A stretch of DNA of 64,000 bases from an uncultured Tessaracoccus sp. (GCF_943914565.1 NZ_CALUCN010000005.1:124001-188000), one strand, 5' to 3'. Positions 7,301-15,615 are shown, numbered from the stretch's first letter. Made by a program: numbers and translations. The notes: generated by a model not told the origin, from the letters alone.

Positions 7301-8674
7301 ATGGCCACGGACCGTGCAGCACTGTCGCTCATGGCTGCCGTGCATGCCGACGAGCAGCACCGAGCCATCGAGGTGGCGCGTGTCGTTGCGCTCGTCGAGG
7401 GCGCGGACGCCTACGAGCTGGACGCTGATCCGTCTCTGCCGGATGCGTTGCGGATGCGCAGGCTGTCGGCTGGCCGGGATGGTGTCCCCGGTGTGGACGA
7501 GGCGTTCCTCCTCGAAGCCGCGGCCGCGCTGGGGCGTAGCTTCCACGGGATGCGCGAGTGGGTGTCGCAGGCCTACTCCATCCGCGCCCGCCACCCCAGG
7601 ATGTGGCAGCTGTTCTGCTCCGGCGGGCTGCCCTGGTGGGTGGCGCGGGAGGTGGAGGAGGCCTGCAAGGAGCTGCCCTTCGATGCCGCCCTCGAAGTCG
7701 ATCGGCAGGCGTCGCACTGCCTCGGATTCAACTCCTTCTTCGTCATGCTCGACGAACTCTCCCGCTGGGTCCTCGACGCCGACCCGGAGCGGGCAAAGCG
7801 GGAGCGCGAGTTCGCCAGGCAGGAACGCTTCGTGCACGTGGGCCGCTTCGAGGACGACCACGTCGGCCTCTTCGGGAAAGTTGCTGCCGCAGACGGCGTC
7901 CTGTTCGACCAAGCCCTCGACCAAATCGCGCAGACACTGCCCGCCCCGGAGGTTCCGGAGGGTCTGGATGAACGCGACGTGGCACGGTTCGTGCGCGGCC
8001 AACGCCGCGCAGCGGCGTTCGGCATCTTCGCGCGCCAAGCCATCGGCCAGGACTCGATGATGGACGTCGAACTCGTCGTCCACGTGCCCGCGCAGACGCC
8101 AGCGAAGGCCCTCGACGCGGACGCCAGCGACGTGCAGCGTGACGCTGCAGCGCCGCTGGGCACGTCGGCGTACGTCGAGGGCTGGGGCCGGCTCCTCAGC
8201 GACACGCTGCCCGGCTTCCTCGCCGGGTCGAACGTGACCGTGCGTCCGGTGCTCGATCCGAACATGATCCCCGACGCCACCGGCTATGAGCCGACTGCCG
8301 CGCAGCGGCTCGCACTCTCGGTGCGCAACCCACGCTCGGTGTTCCCGTACTCGGCCACCTCGGCGAGGCGCTGCGACATCGACCACACCGTCGCGTATGA
8401 CCCGACAGGCAGGGCCGGCCCCACGTCGATGGCCAATCTCGGACCCTTGGAGCGCACCGCCCACCGGGCGAAGACCGCAGGCCACTGGTTGGCTGACCAG
8501 CCAGAGCCGGGCGCCTTCCACTGGGCGTCCCCGATGGGGTTCGAGTACTTGGTCACCGGTGAGGGGACGGTGAGGACCAAGACCCCGGACATCCCGGTAC
8601 CACCCATCCCGGAACTGCCACCACAAGCCCCGCCGGTGTACGAGCCACCACCCGACCACGCCCGCGCCGCCTGA
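7301..8674 (+). CDS. DUF222 / HNH endonuclease family protein (13E12-like)
   Basis: A 457-residue member of the actinobacterial DUF222-HNH family, present in many copies in some genomes (the 13E12 repeat family of mycobacteria). The N-terminal two-thirds is the helical DUF222 region. The C-terminus carries an HNH-like metal site: CDIDHTVAYDPTGRAGPT, then an Asn in SMANLGPLERTAHRAKTAGHW, with the final His completing the site. It ends in a Pro-rich tail. GGGGAGG lies nine bases before the ATG. The activity of this family is not established; nuclease action is inferred from the HNH motif. It stands alone between unrelated core genes, in a locally AT-richer setting, which suits an inserted gene. 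Confidence 0.85.
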   Translation: MATDRAALSLMAAVHADEQHRAIEVARVVALVEGADAYELDADPSLPDALRMRRLSAGRDGVPGVDEAFLLEAAAALGRSFHGMREWVSQAYSIRARHPRMWQLFCSGGLPWWVAREVEEACKELPFDAALEVDRQASHCLGFNSFFVMLDELSRWVLDADPERAKREREFARQERFVHVGRFEDDHVGLFGKVAAADGVLFDQALDQIAQTLPAPEVPEGLDERDVARFVRGQRRAAAFGIFARQAIGQDSMMDVELVVHVPAQTPAKALDADASDVQRDAAAPLGTSAYVEGWGRLLSDTLPGFLAGSNVTVRPVLDPNMIPDATGYEPTAAQRLALSVRNPRSVFPYSATSARRCDIDHTVAYDPTGRAGPTSMANLGPLERTAHRAKTAGHWLADQPEPGAFHWASPMGFEYLVTGEGTVRTKTPDIPVPPIPELPPQAPPVYEPPPDHARAA

Positions 8675-8733
8675 CCCCGCAACGCCCCACGCACGGACAC
8701 CCCACCGTTCCCGCCCCTCAAATCACCGCTGCA

Positions 8734-8758
8734 CCCCGCCGGCCACACGCCAGCGGGG
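8734..8758 (+). terminator. Hairpin after the HNH gene
   Basis: CCCCGC (8734-8739) pairs with GCGGGG (8753-8758), extended inward by GGC/GCC around a five-base loop. There is no T-run, as is common for actinobacterial terminators. The gap 8675-9040 between the two converging genes contains no credible gene. Confidence 0.5.
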
Positions 8759-8959
8759 CAACAGTGCTGCCCGCGCCCAAGATGATCGAGCAGCGCACCA
8801 AGTGCGCGAAACGAGTTCCCACGAGCATGGGCACGAGCCTCGCCCCGAGCGCAGCCGGAGTTCCGCACGGTTTCCTCCCCGCGATGCAAACTCACCCCCG
8901 AACAGCGGGCGAACCAGCCACGCGCGGACGAAACCGTGCGCACCGGGGCCTTGAGCGTC

Positions 8960-8989
8960 GAGAACACCACCACCGGTGGTGGTCTTCTC
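8960..8989. repeat. Near-perfect 30-base palindrome between converging genes
   Basis: GAGAA-C-ACCACCACC is followed directly by its reverse complement with one C/C mismatch. The central 18 bases are a perfect palindrome. Lying between the HNH gene and the ADP-ribosylglycohydrolase, it may be a bidirectional terminator for the minus-strand gene, or a protein-binding site. Confidence 0.5.
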
Positions 8990-9040
8990 CACACTGGACC
9001 ATGTCGGACCCAGCCGCTGACGAGCAGAGCCGTCCGGGCC

Positions 9041-10003
9041 TCAGCCCTCCATCGAGACCCGCTCGTCGCGCACAGCGAGGCGAACGAGTTCCGCGAGCTG
9101 CGCTGCGTCGATTCCCGGGTATCCGTGCAGCAGGCGTCGCCAGTCGGCAGGAACGGCAGACGCGCCCCACTTGGCTCCCAGCAACTGCCCGGCGATGCAC
9201 GCGACGGTGTCGGTGTCATGCCCGATGCGGATCGCCGCATCCAGACCGGCAACAATCCCGTCGCTGTGAACAACCGCCGACCATGCGGCCTGCAGCGCCG
9301 TCACGACGAAGCCGTTTTCGTGGAAGCACATCGGGTCGCTCGTCTCCGCCTGGAGGATCCACACTTCCCACCGGGCCCGCCGGTCGGCATCTGGCAGGCG
9401 CACGAGCCCGGTTCGCACGTCGACATCCCCCGTCAACACGGCATGCCGGATGGCGCAGCACCAGAGGATGCACGCCTCCTCGTTGAGTGGGTCGCCATGG
9501 GTGAGCCGGCTCACCTTCGCGACGGCCTCGACGAGCGCCTCCTCATCACCCAGGTACGGAAACACGACGGCACCCGTGCGCATGAGCGCGCCGTTGCCCG
9601 CCGTGCGCCCGGTGGTTCGGTGCAACTGGGCAGAGATCGCTGTCAGGACTTCCGCCGTCGGGGTGGGGCCACCTTGGCCCAGCACGCCGCACGTCTGGAC
9701 GCCGATGTCCTTCGGCCGCGTCTCGAACCAGTCGGCGAAGTTCTGCGCAACAGCGTCCAGCGCCTCCGCCGACCGCAGGTCCAGACCGCGCGCGGCCACA
9801 TCGAGGATGCACCACGCCATCGTGGTGTCGTCGGTCCACTCCCCCGGGGCGAAGTCTCCGAGCCCGCCGCCGATCATGGCGGGAGGCTCGTCGGGAGCGA
9901 GCAAGCCGTCGCGGAACTCGTAGCCGGCACCCAGGGCGTCTCCGGCTGCAGACGCCACCATCACGCCGATCGCGCGATCCATCTGCTGATGCGTGAGCGT
10001 CAC
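9041..10003 (-). CDS. ADP-ribosylglycohydrolase (DraG family)
   Basis: A binuclear-magnesium hydrolase of the DraG/ARH fold that removes ADP-ribose from modified substrates. Motifs in order: GDALGAGYEF near the N-terminus, WTDDTTMAWCI (metal-binding Asp pair), the GNGALMR motif, SRLTHGDPLNEEA, and IGHDTDTVACIAGQLLGA (C-terminal metal-binding Asp). Length (320 residues) is usual. The GTG at 10003 is preferred because AAGGGAG stands five bases upstream; an upstream in-frame ATG at 10039 has no such site. No ADP-ribosyltransferase gene is adjacent, so the target cannot be read from context; reversal of toxin or regulatory ADP-ribosylation is possible. Confidence 0.87.
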   Translation of the reverse strand: MTLTHQQMDRAIGVMVASAAGDALGAGYEFRDGLLAPDEPPAMIGGGLGDFAPGEWTDDTTMAWCILDVAARGLDLRSAEALDAVAQNFADWFETRPKDIGVQTCGVLGQGGPTPTAEVLTAISAQLHRTTGRTAGNGALMRTGAVVFPYLGDEEALVEAVAKVSRLTHGDPLNEEACILWCCAIRHAVLTGDVDVRTGLVRLPDADRRARWEVWILQAETSDPMCFHENGFVVTALQAAWSAVVHSDGIVAGLDAAIRIGHDTDTVACIAGQLLGAKWGASAVPADWRRLLHGYPGIDAAQLAELVRLAVRDERVSMEG

Positions 10004-10225
10004 GGCACTCCCTTCGTCCCTCTTCGATGAGGGAACCATAGCCGCCCCCACTGACTCGACCTCCGAACACGGACGTCGCTCGGCGAGCTCCACGAAGCGC
10101 TCGACACCCACTATCCAGGCTTGGGCGACGACGACGTGGCCGACGTGGTCACGTTCGAACTCGAGCAGCCCGACAGCTGACCGATTCCCACTGCGGACGC
10201 ACCGCAGGGGGCACTTCCATAGGCA

Positions 10226-10261
10226 ACATGGCCGGGACCGCGTGGGCGGCCCCGGCCATGT
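10226..10261 (-). terminator. Terminator hairpin of ssrA
   Basis: ACATGGCCGGG (10226-10236) pairs perfectly over 11 bases with CCCGGCCATGT (10251-10261) around a 14-base loop, starting 15 bases beyond the tmRNA 3' end. Confidence 0.65.
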
Positions 10262-10275
10262 CGGTACAGGATGCG

Positions 10276-10640
10276 TGGAGGCGGCGGGAATCGAACCCGC
10301 GTCCTTGAGCGGCGAAGCAAGTCTTCTCCGGGCGCAGCTGATGCAGACGTGTTCTCGGTCCTGGCGCTCACATCAGCACGTCGCCAACAGACCCAGCGTC
10401 AGTGCAGTCCCGCACGGCCCCTGACACACAAGCCGTGCAGCAAGCCCTCTAGACGAGGCCAGCACCCGGACCGAAGGCCCGTCCGGGGTGACCCTTCGAT
10501 CGCTGATCAGGCAGCGAGAGCGAAGTCAGTGCGGTTGTTGTTGGCACTTGTTGGTTTCCATGCGTCGTTTACGAGATGAGCATGGATTCTCGGCCCGCTT
10601 CTCCTGCGACTACCGTCCCAAGTCGAAACCGATCGCCCCC
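10276..10640 (-). ncRNA. ssrA: tmRNA (transfer-messenger RNA)
   Basis: One-piece tmRNA of about 365 nucleotides that rescues stalled ribosomes with SmpB. The 5' end GGGGGCG (10640-10634) pairs with CGCCTCC near the 3' end (10283-10277) with one G-U pair. The tRNA-like domain shows GGTTTCGAC at the 5' side and a T-arm GCGGG-TTCGATT-CCCGC at the 3' side. The discriminator A is at 10276, and CCA is not encoded. The tag frame lies at 10545-10507 and reads ANNNRTDFALAA followed by TGA; the final ALAA is the ClpXP degradation signal. The gene directly follows smpB on the same strand. Confidence 0.95.
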
Positions 10641-10658
10641 TCTTGAGTTGTCCGTGCA

Positions 10659-10664
10659 AGTATA
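10659..10664 (-). promoter_or_regulatory. -10 box of the ssrA promoter, overlapping the smpB 3' region
   Basis: TATACT on the minus strand lies 18 bases before the mature tmRNA 5' end and just after the smpB stop codon. Transcription would start near 10652, and RNase P would trim to 10640. No good -35 is visible. Confidence 0.5.
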
Positions 10665-10671
10665 CCCCAGC

Positions 10672-11151
10672 TCAGTGGCGATACCGATTTCGCTGGGCCA
10701 TGGCCCGTCGGGCCTCGCGGTCGAGCTCGCGTTCCTTGATCGTCCGGCGCTTGTCCCATTCCTTCTTGCCGGTGGCGACGGCGATCTCCACCTTCGCCCT
10801 GCCTTCCTTGAAGTACATCGACAGCGGGACCAGCGTCGTACCACTGCTCTCCAGCGCTCGCGAGAGCCGAGCGATCTCCTTGGCGTGCAGCAACAGCTTC
10901 CTCGTCCGCCTCGCGGAGTGGCTGCCGCGCCACGACCCGTAGGTGTACTCGGGGATGTTGGCGTTGATCAACCACGCCTCGCCACCCTCGACCGTGGCGT
11001 AGGCGTCGCCGATCGTCGCGCGGCCGTGTCGGAGGCTCTTCACCTCGGTGCCGGTCAGGACGAGCCCAGCCTCGAAGGTCTCGCCGATCGAGTAGTCGTG
11101 GCGAGCCTTCTTGTTCTGGGCGATCATCGTCTGGCCGGTCTGCTTGGGCAT
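10672..11151 (-). CDS. smpB: SsrA-binding protein SmpB
   Basis: The 159-residue partner of tmRNA, which it binds at the tRNA-like domain to carry out trans-translation on stalled ribosomes. Family motifs are complete: NKKARHDYSIGETFEAGLVLTGTEVKSLR, the AYATVEGGEAWLINANIPEY segment, and the basic C-terminal tail (KKEWDKRRTIKERELDREARRAMAQ) that enters the empty mRNA channel. It is followed at once by ssrA, so tag RNA and protein come from adjacent units. CATACT stands six bases before the ATG and there is no ribosome site, which suggests a leaderless mRNA of its own in addition to readthrough from the M23 gene 22 bases upstream. Confidence 0.97.
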   Translation of the reverse strand: MPKQTGQTMIAQNKKARHDYSIGETFEAGLVLTGTEVKSLRHGRATIGDAYATVEGGEAWLINANIPEYTYGSWRGSHSARRTRKLLLHAKEIARLSRALESSGTTLVPLSMYFKEGRAKVEIAVATGKKEWDKRRTIKERELDREARRAMAQRNRYRH

Positions 11152-11157
11152 CTGCCC

Positions 11158-11163
11158 AGTATG
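11158..11163 (-). promoter_or_regulatory. -10-like box of smpB (leaderless)
   Basis: CATACT on the minus strand ends six bases before the smpB ATG. It differs from TAnnnT at the first base only. Confidence 0.35.
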
Positions 11164-11173
11164 ACAGAGCGGC

Positions 11174-12781
11174 TCAGCCGAACCAACGTGCCATCGGGTT
11201 GCGCACGCGTCCGTTCTCCCACACCATCAGGTGCAGGTGGCAGCCGGTCGAGTAGCCGGTGCTGCCCACGTAGCCGATCGTCTGACCGCGACGGACACGC
11301 TGCCCCGGGCGCACGATGTAGCGCGAGGCGTGGTTGTAGCCGGTGGTGACGTTCACGCCCGAGCGACGACCGTGGTCGATCATCAGCCGGTTGCCGTAGC
11401 CACGGTTGTAGTACCGCTCCGAGACCACGCCGTCGGACGCGGCCCGGATCCGCGATCCGCAGGAGGCGCCGAAGTCGGTGCCGTCGTGCAGCTTGTAGAT
11501 CCCCGTCACCGGATGGAGGCGCATGCCGAAGGGCGACGTGATGCGCGCCCCGCTGGGCATGATGAAGCCCCTGCTGCTCGCGCGGCGGCTGCTCGAGCGC
11601 GACGACGAGCGCATCTTGCTCGAGCTCGCCGCCCTGGCCCGGCTGCGCTTCGCGCTGGTGCGCCGCTTCGACGAGGACTTCTTGCGCACCGAGCTGGACT
11701 TCGACGAGCTCGAGGCCTTCGACGAACCCGCGGACGACGAACCCTTGGACGAACTCTTCGACGACGCTGCCGCCTTGGCCTTGGCCGCCGCCTCGGCACG
11801 CTTGCGGGCCTCCTCGCGCTGGCGACGCGCCTCCGCCGCGCGGCGCTGACGCTCCTGCTCAGCGCGGACGCGGTCGCGTTCGCCGATCTTGGAGTCGAGC
11901 GCGTCCGCGTCGGCCATGCGCTGCTGGATGCGACGCTCGACGGCAGCGGCCTCGGCCTCCATGTCGTCCTGGATCTGCTCCTCGCGGTCGAGCGCGGCAG
12001 CGGCCTCCTTGGCCGCGTTGTCGCGGTCAGTGACCAGCTGCTGCACCTCGTCGGCGAGCGATTCGGCGTCGTCACGGGCGTCGCGGCTCTCCTCGAGCTG
12101 GCGAGCCGCGGCCTGGCGGGCCTTCGTCGCTGCCTTCTCGGCCGCGTCGGCGTCCTGCTTGGCCTTGTCGAGCCGGACGCGGAGCCGTTCGGCCTCGTCG
12201 AGGTCGAGCGCGGAGCCGTCGAAGAGCTGGTCGCCCATGTGCGCCATGCGGCTCACGTCGGCGGGGTCGGCGTCGGTGAGGAAGAGTGCGAGGTGCACCA
12301 GCGGCCCCTGCTGCTGCGTGACGACGTTCATCTCCTGGCCGATGCGGTCGTTGAGCGCGTCGTAGGCGGCCTGCGCGGCCGCGACGTCGGCCTCGGCCTG
12401 CTCGAGCGCCTCCTCTGCGGCCTCGAGCTCTTGCTGACGCTGCTCGTCGAGGTCCTTGGACTCCGCGACGCGCTGCTCCGCGGCGGCGAGCTCCTTCTTC
12501 GCGGAAGCGAGATCCGCCTCGGCCTGCTTGAGGGCCTGCACGGCGGCGACGTTGGTGGCGTCGGCCTGCTCGACGGTTTCCTGCTGGCCGGCGATGCGAC
12601 CGTTGAGGTCGCTGCGCTGGGAGCCGAGCTGGCCGATCTCGCGTCCGACGCGGGCGCGCTCGTCGTCGAGCTCGTCGGCGGACGCCATGGGGGCCAACGT
12701 CGCCATCAGGGCGCCGATGGTCAGTGCGGCCAAGGTCGATCGGAGGGTGAAGCGGACGGGCTTGAGGGGAAGGTGCCCCAT
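11174..12781 (-). CDS. M23 murein hydrolase with coiled coil, FtsEX-linked
   Basis: Secreted peptidoglycan endopeptidase of the EnvC/RipC arrangement. The 535-residue protein has a signal peptide (cleavage after ASA, about residue 35), a long coiled coil (about 37-325), a basic Ser/Lys/Arg-rich linker (about 330-400) and a C-terminal LytM/M23 domain (about 405-535). The metal-site residues are present: His432 and Asp436 in KLHDGTDF, His484 in GYNHAS, and His515/His517 in CHLHL, so it should be catalytically active. It lies 16 bases after ftsX, with AAAGG before the ATG at 12781. In other bacteria FtsEX activates such a hydrolase through its coiled coil for septal wall splitting; the gene order supports the same role here. 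Confidence 0.9.
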   Translation of the reverse strand: MGHLPLKPVRFTLRSTLAALTIGALMATLAPMASADELDDERARVGREIGQLGSQRSDLNGRIAGQQETVEQADATNVAAVQALKQAEADLASAKKELAAAEQRVAESKDLDEQRQQELEAAEEALEQAEADVAAAQAAYDALNDRIGQEMNVVTQQQGPLVHLALFLTDADPADVSRMAHMGDQLFDGSALDLDEAERLRVRLDKAKQDADAAEKAATKARQAAARQLEESRDARDDAESLADEVQQLVTDRDNAAKEAAAALDREEQIQDDMEAEAAAVERRIQQRMADADALDSKIGERDRVRAEQERQRRAAEARRQREEARKRAEAAAKAKAAASSKSSSKGSSSAGSSKASSSSKSSSVRKKSSSKRRTSAKRSRARAASSSKMRSSSRSSSRRASSRGFIMPSGARITSPFGMRLHPVTGIYKLHDGTDFGASCGSRIRAASDGVVSERYYNRGYGNRLMIDHGRRSGVNVTTGYNHASRYIVRPGQRVRRGQTIGYVGSTGYSTGCHLHLMVWENGRVRNPMARWFG

Positions 12782-12797
12782 TCGCTCATTCCTTTCG

Positions 12798-13700
12798 TCA
12801 GATCTGCACGTACTTCCGTGTCGCGAACAGAGTGGGAATGATCGCAAGGGCCACGCCCACCAGTGCGATCACCACAATGGCACCCCCGACGGCGTCCCAG
12901 CCAATCCAAGGTAAAGCTGTGATCGAGGGTATGGCCGTCTGCACGATGACGAAGTAGTACCCTGCGGCGAGCACGGCGGAGGCAAGCAGCACGCCGATCA
13001 GGCCGGCCAGCAGCGACTCCAGCAGGAACGGCAGCACGATGTAGAGGTTCGACGCACCGACCAACCGCATGATGCCGATCTCGCGACGTCTGGTGAACGC
13101 GGCGACGCGAATCATGTTGCCGATCTGCAACGACGCGGCGACGAGCAGCAACACCGACATCAGAATCGTGCCCCACTGCAGGCCGGAAAAGGTCTTGAAC
13201 ATCGGCTCGAGCACCTCGCGGAATGCCTGCACCAGGTTGACCTCGTCGAGGGCTTGGATCTCGGTGAGCACGCCCTCGTAATTCTCCGGGTCACGCAGCT
13301 TGATCCGGTAGGTGTCCTGCATGTCCTCCGCCGTCCGCGACGCGGTGATCGGCGAGCTGGCGTAGACGCGTTTGAACTCCTCGAACTCCTCCTCCTTGGT
13401 GACGTGGAACCATTCCTTCACCTCGGGGTTGGCGTCCAGTGCTTGCTCGACGGCCTTGCGGTTGGCATCCGTCGCGCCCTCACCGGAGCGGCAGGTGCCG
13501 CCGCGTGAGGCCTTGTTGCACATGTAGACGGTGAGCTCGACCTTGTCGTACCACTTGCCCTTGGCGAGGTTCACCTCCGACATGGTGAGCAGCCCGAATC
13601 CGAAGAGGCTGAGCGAGACCGCCACGGTCACGATGACCGCGACGGTGAGGGCGACGTTCCGGCGCAGGCCGGACCAGGTTTCGCGAAGCGTGTGCCTCAT
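12798..13700 (-). CDS. ftsX: Cell division protein FtsX
   Basis: Membrane subunit of the FtsEX complex, an ABC-transporter-like device that activates a periplasmic or extracellular wall hydrolase rather than moving a solute. The 300-residue protein has one membrane helix near the N-terminus (about 18-40), a large extracellular domain (about 45-165, with a Cys pair in VYMCNKASRGGTC), and three C-terminal helices with the conserved RRREIGIMRLVGAS loop. AGGAGG six bases before the ATG overlaps the ftsE stop region; ten bases separate the genes. The adjacent coiled-coil M23 gene is the probable target. Confidence 0.95.
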   Translation of the reverse strand: MRHTLRETWSGLRRNVALTVAVIVTVAVSLSLFGFGLLTMSEVNLAKGKWYDKVELTVYMCNKASRGGTCRSGEGATDANRKAVEQALDANPEVKEWFHVTKEEEFEEFKRVYASSPITASRTAEDMQDTYRIKLRDPENYEGVLTEIQALDEVNLVQAFREVLEPMFKTFSGLQWGTILMSVLLLVAASLQIGNMIRVAAFTRRREIGIMRLVGASNLYIVLPFLLESLLAGLIGVLLASAVLAAGYYFVIVQTAIPSITALPWIGWDAVGGAIVVIALVGVALAIIPTLFATRKYVQI

Positions 13701-13710
13701 GGAGTTCCTC

Positions 13711-14397
13711 CTAAGCCTGCCCGTAGATGCCCTTGGACTGGTCGCGCACGAGCTCGCCGTCGCGGAGCTCGAGGACGCGCCGGCGCATCTGGTCGACGAT
13801 CGAGGCGTCGTGGGTGGCCATCATCACGGTGGTCTCGGTGCGGTTGATGCGGTCCAGCAGCTTCATGATCCCGACGCTGGTCTCGGGGTCCAGGTTGCCG
13901 GTGGGCTCGTCGGCGATGAGGATCTTCGGCCGGTTGACGAACGCGCGTGCGATCGCGACGCGTTGCTGCTCGCCACCCGAGAGTTCCTCCCCGAGGCGCT
14001 TGCCCTTGCCCTCGAGCCCCACGAGCTCCAGCGTCTCGGGCACGATCCGACGGATGTGGCTGCCGGACTTGCCGATCACCTGCAGCGCGAACGCGACGTT
14101 CTCGTAGACGGTCTTGCCCGGCAGGAGCCGGAAGTCCTGGAAGACCATCCCCATCTCGCGACGCAGCTTCGGGACCTTCCACTGGTTGAGCGTCGAGAGG
14201 TTCTTGCCGGCGACGTAGAGGTTGCCGGACGTCGGCTTGTACTCCCGCAGGATGAGTCTGAGGAACGTCGACTTGCCGGAGCCGGACGGGCCGACGAGGA
14301 AGACGAACTCGCCCTTCCCGATCTCCAGACTGATGTTGCGCAGCGCAGCCTTCGTCTGGCCCGGGTAGAACTTCGTGACGTTCTCGAACTTGATCAC
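13711..14397 (-). CDS. ftsE: Cell division ATP-binding protein FtsE
   Basis: ATPase of FtsEX. In 228 residues it has Walker A GPSGSGKST (36-44), the Q loop (VFQDF), the signature LSGGEQQRVAIARA, Walker B ILIADEPTGNLD and the switch His in MATHDAS. It starts at GTG with GGAGAG six bases upstream. TAGACT at 14453-14458 gives it a promoter separate from prfB. The leader between contains a small dyad CTGAGA/TCTCAG (14426-14440). ATP hydrolysis would drive conformational change in FtsX and activate the M23 hydrolase encoded downstream. Confidence 0.96.
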   Translation of the reverse strand: MIKFENVTKFYPGQTKAALRNISLEIGKGEFVFLVGPSGSGKSTFLRLILREYKPTSGNLYVAGKNLSTLNQWKVPKLRREMGMVFQDFRLLPGKTVYENVAFALQVIGKSGSHIRRIVPETLELVGLEGKGKRLGEELSGGEQQRVAIARAFVNRPKILIADEPTGNLDPETSVGIMKLLDRINRTETTVMMATHDASIVDQMRRRVLELRDGELVRDQSKGIYGQA

Positions 14398-14452
14398 GCG
14401 ATACTCTCCGACCGCTCGGGTGAAACTGAGAATCTCTCAGCAGGACGATGCG

Positions 14453-14458
14453 AGTCTA
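14453..14458 (-). promoter_or_regulatory. -10 box of the ftsEX promoter
   Basis: TAGACT on the minus strand directly follows the prfB terminator hairpin. Transcription would begin near 14446, giving a leader of about 49 bases with a six-base dyad at 14426-14440. Confidence 0.5.
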
Positions 14459-14479
14459 GGTCGCCCGCTCCGGGCGACC
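14459..14479 (-). terminator. Terminator hairpin of prfB
   Basis: GGTCGCCCG (14459-14467) pairs perfectly with CGGGCGACC (14471-14479) around a three-base loop, 15 bases after the prfB stop. No T-run follows. Confidence 0.6.
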
Positions 14480-14494
14480 GCACGCAACACGCCG

Positions 14495-15607
14495 CTACTC
14501 GGCGGTTTCCGAACGCTTGCGCCAGCGGATGCCGGCGTCGATGAAGTCGTCGATCTCGCCGTCGAACACTGCGGACGGGGTCCCCACCTCGTGCTCGGTG
14601 CGGAGATCCTTCACCATCTGGTACGGGTGCATGACGTAGGAGCGCATCTGCGCGCCCCAGGAGTTGCCGCCGTCGCCCTTCAGCGCGTTGAGCTCGGCCT
14701 CGCGCTCCTGCCGGGCGTGCTCGAGCAGGCGCGACTGCAGCACGCGCAGCGCCGCGGCCTTGTTCTGGATCTGCGACTTCTCGTTCTGGCAGCTGACGAC
14801 GATGCCCGTCGGCAGGTGCGTGATCCGCACCGCGGAGTCGGTGGTGTTCACCGACTGGCCACCCGGGCCCGAGGAGCGGAACACGTCGACGCGGATGTCC
14901 GACTCCGGGATGTCGATGTGGTCCGTCTCCTCCGTCACCGGGAGCACCTCGACGCCCGCGAACGACGTCTGGCGCCGGCCCTGGTTGTCGAAGGGCGAGA
15001 TGCGCACGAGCCGGTGCGTGCCCTGCTCGACGGAGAGCGTCCCGTAGGCGAACGGCGCCTTCACCGCGAACGTGGCGGACTTCAACCCCGCCTCCTCCGC
15101 GTAGGAGGTGTCGTAGACCTCCACCGAGTAGCCGTGACGCTCGGCCCAGCGCGTGTACATGCGCATGAGCATCTCGGCGAAGTCGGCCGCGTCGACGCCG
15201 CCCGCCTCGGCGCGGATGGTGACGAGCGCGTCGCGGGGGTCGTACTCCCCCGACAGCAGCGTGCGCACCTCGAGCGCCTCGACCTCCTTGGTGAGCCGGT
15301 CGAGCTCTGCCTCGACCTCGCCCGCAGCGTCGGGATCGGACTCCTCGACGGCGAGCTCCAGCATCACGCTCGCGTCGTCGAGGCGTTCGCGCAACGCCTC
15401 GATGCGTTCGAGCTCCGAGTTCTTCTGCGACAGCGCCGAGGTGACGCGCTGGGCGTTGTCCTGGTCGTCCCACAGGTTCGGCGCGGAAGCCTGCTGCTGC
15501 AGGTCCGCGATCTCCTCCCGCAGCGCAGGCAGGTCGGCCACCGCCTCGATGGACTGCAGCGAGTGGTCGAGTTCCTGGATACGCGTGGAGAGGTCTGCCG
15601 TGGTCAC
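14495..15607 (-). CDS. prfB: Peptide chain release factor 2
   Basis: RF2, which reads UGA and UAA stop codons and triggers peptide release. The 370-residue protein contains the stop-reading SPF motif (RISPFDNQG) and the catalytic GGQ in SSGPGGQSVNTTDSAVR. The frame is continuous, with no programmed frameshift such as Escherichia coli prfB has. GTG at 15607 is chosen: TAGAAT lies eight bases upstream and no ribosome site is present, so the mRNA is likely leaderless. Longer in-frame extensions lack family character. In other actinobacteria prfB also stands upstream of ftsE-ftsX-smpB, as here. Confidence 0.95.
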   Translation of the reverse strand: MTTADLSTRIQELDHSLQSIEAVADLPALREEIADLQQQASAPNLWDDQDNAQRVTSALSQKNSELERIEALRERLDDASVMLELAVEESDPDAAGEVEAELDRLTKEVEALEVRTLLSGEYDPRDALVTIRAEAGGVDAADFAEMLMRMYTRWAERHGYSVEVYDTSYAEEAGLKSATFAVKAPFAYGTLSVEQGTHRLVRISPFDNQGRRQTSFAGVEVLPVTEETDHIDIPESDIRVDVFRSSGPGGQSVNTTDSAVRITHLPTGIVVSCQNEKSQIQNKAAALRVLQSRLLEHARQEREAELNALKGDGGNSWGAQMRSYVMHPYQMVKDLRTEHEVGTPSAVFDGEIDDFIDAGIRWRKRSETAE

Positions 15608-15615
15608 GATCGACC

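Noticed and set aside
7301..8674. HNH gene as a homing endonuclease or part of an insertion sequence
   Set aside because: DUF222-HNH genes are ordinary multi-copy actinobacterial genes; no terminal repeats, target duplication, intron or intein boundaries are seen.
10055..10180. Plus-strand stretch translating as LGELHEALDTHYPGLGDDDVADVVTFELEQPDS before a stop
   Set aside because: It looks like the acidic end of a real protein, but it has no start codon (a stop lies at 10052-10054) and no recognised family. It may be a gene fragment; too little remains to call.
14495..15607. Programmed frameshift in prfB
   Set aside because: The frame runs unbroken from the GTG start through the GGQ motif; no in-frame UGA with a slippery site is present.
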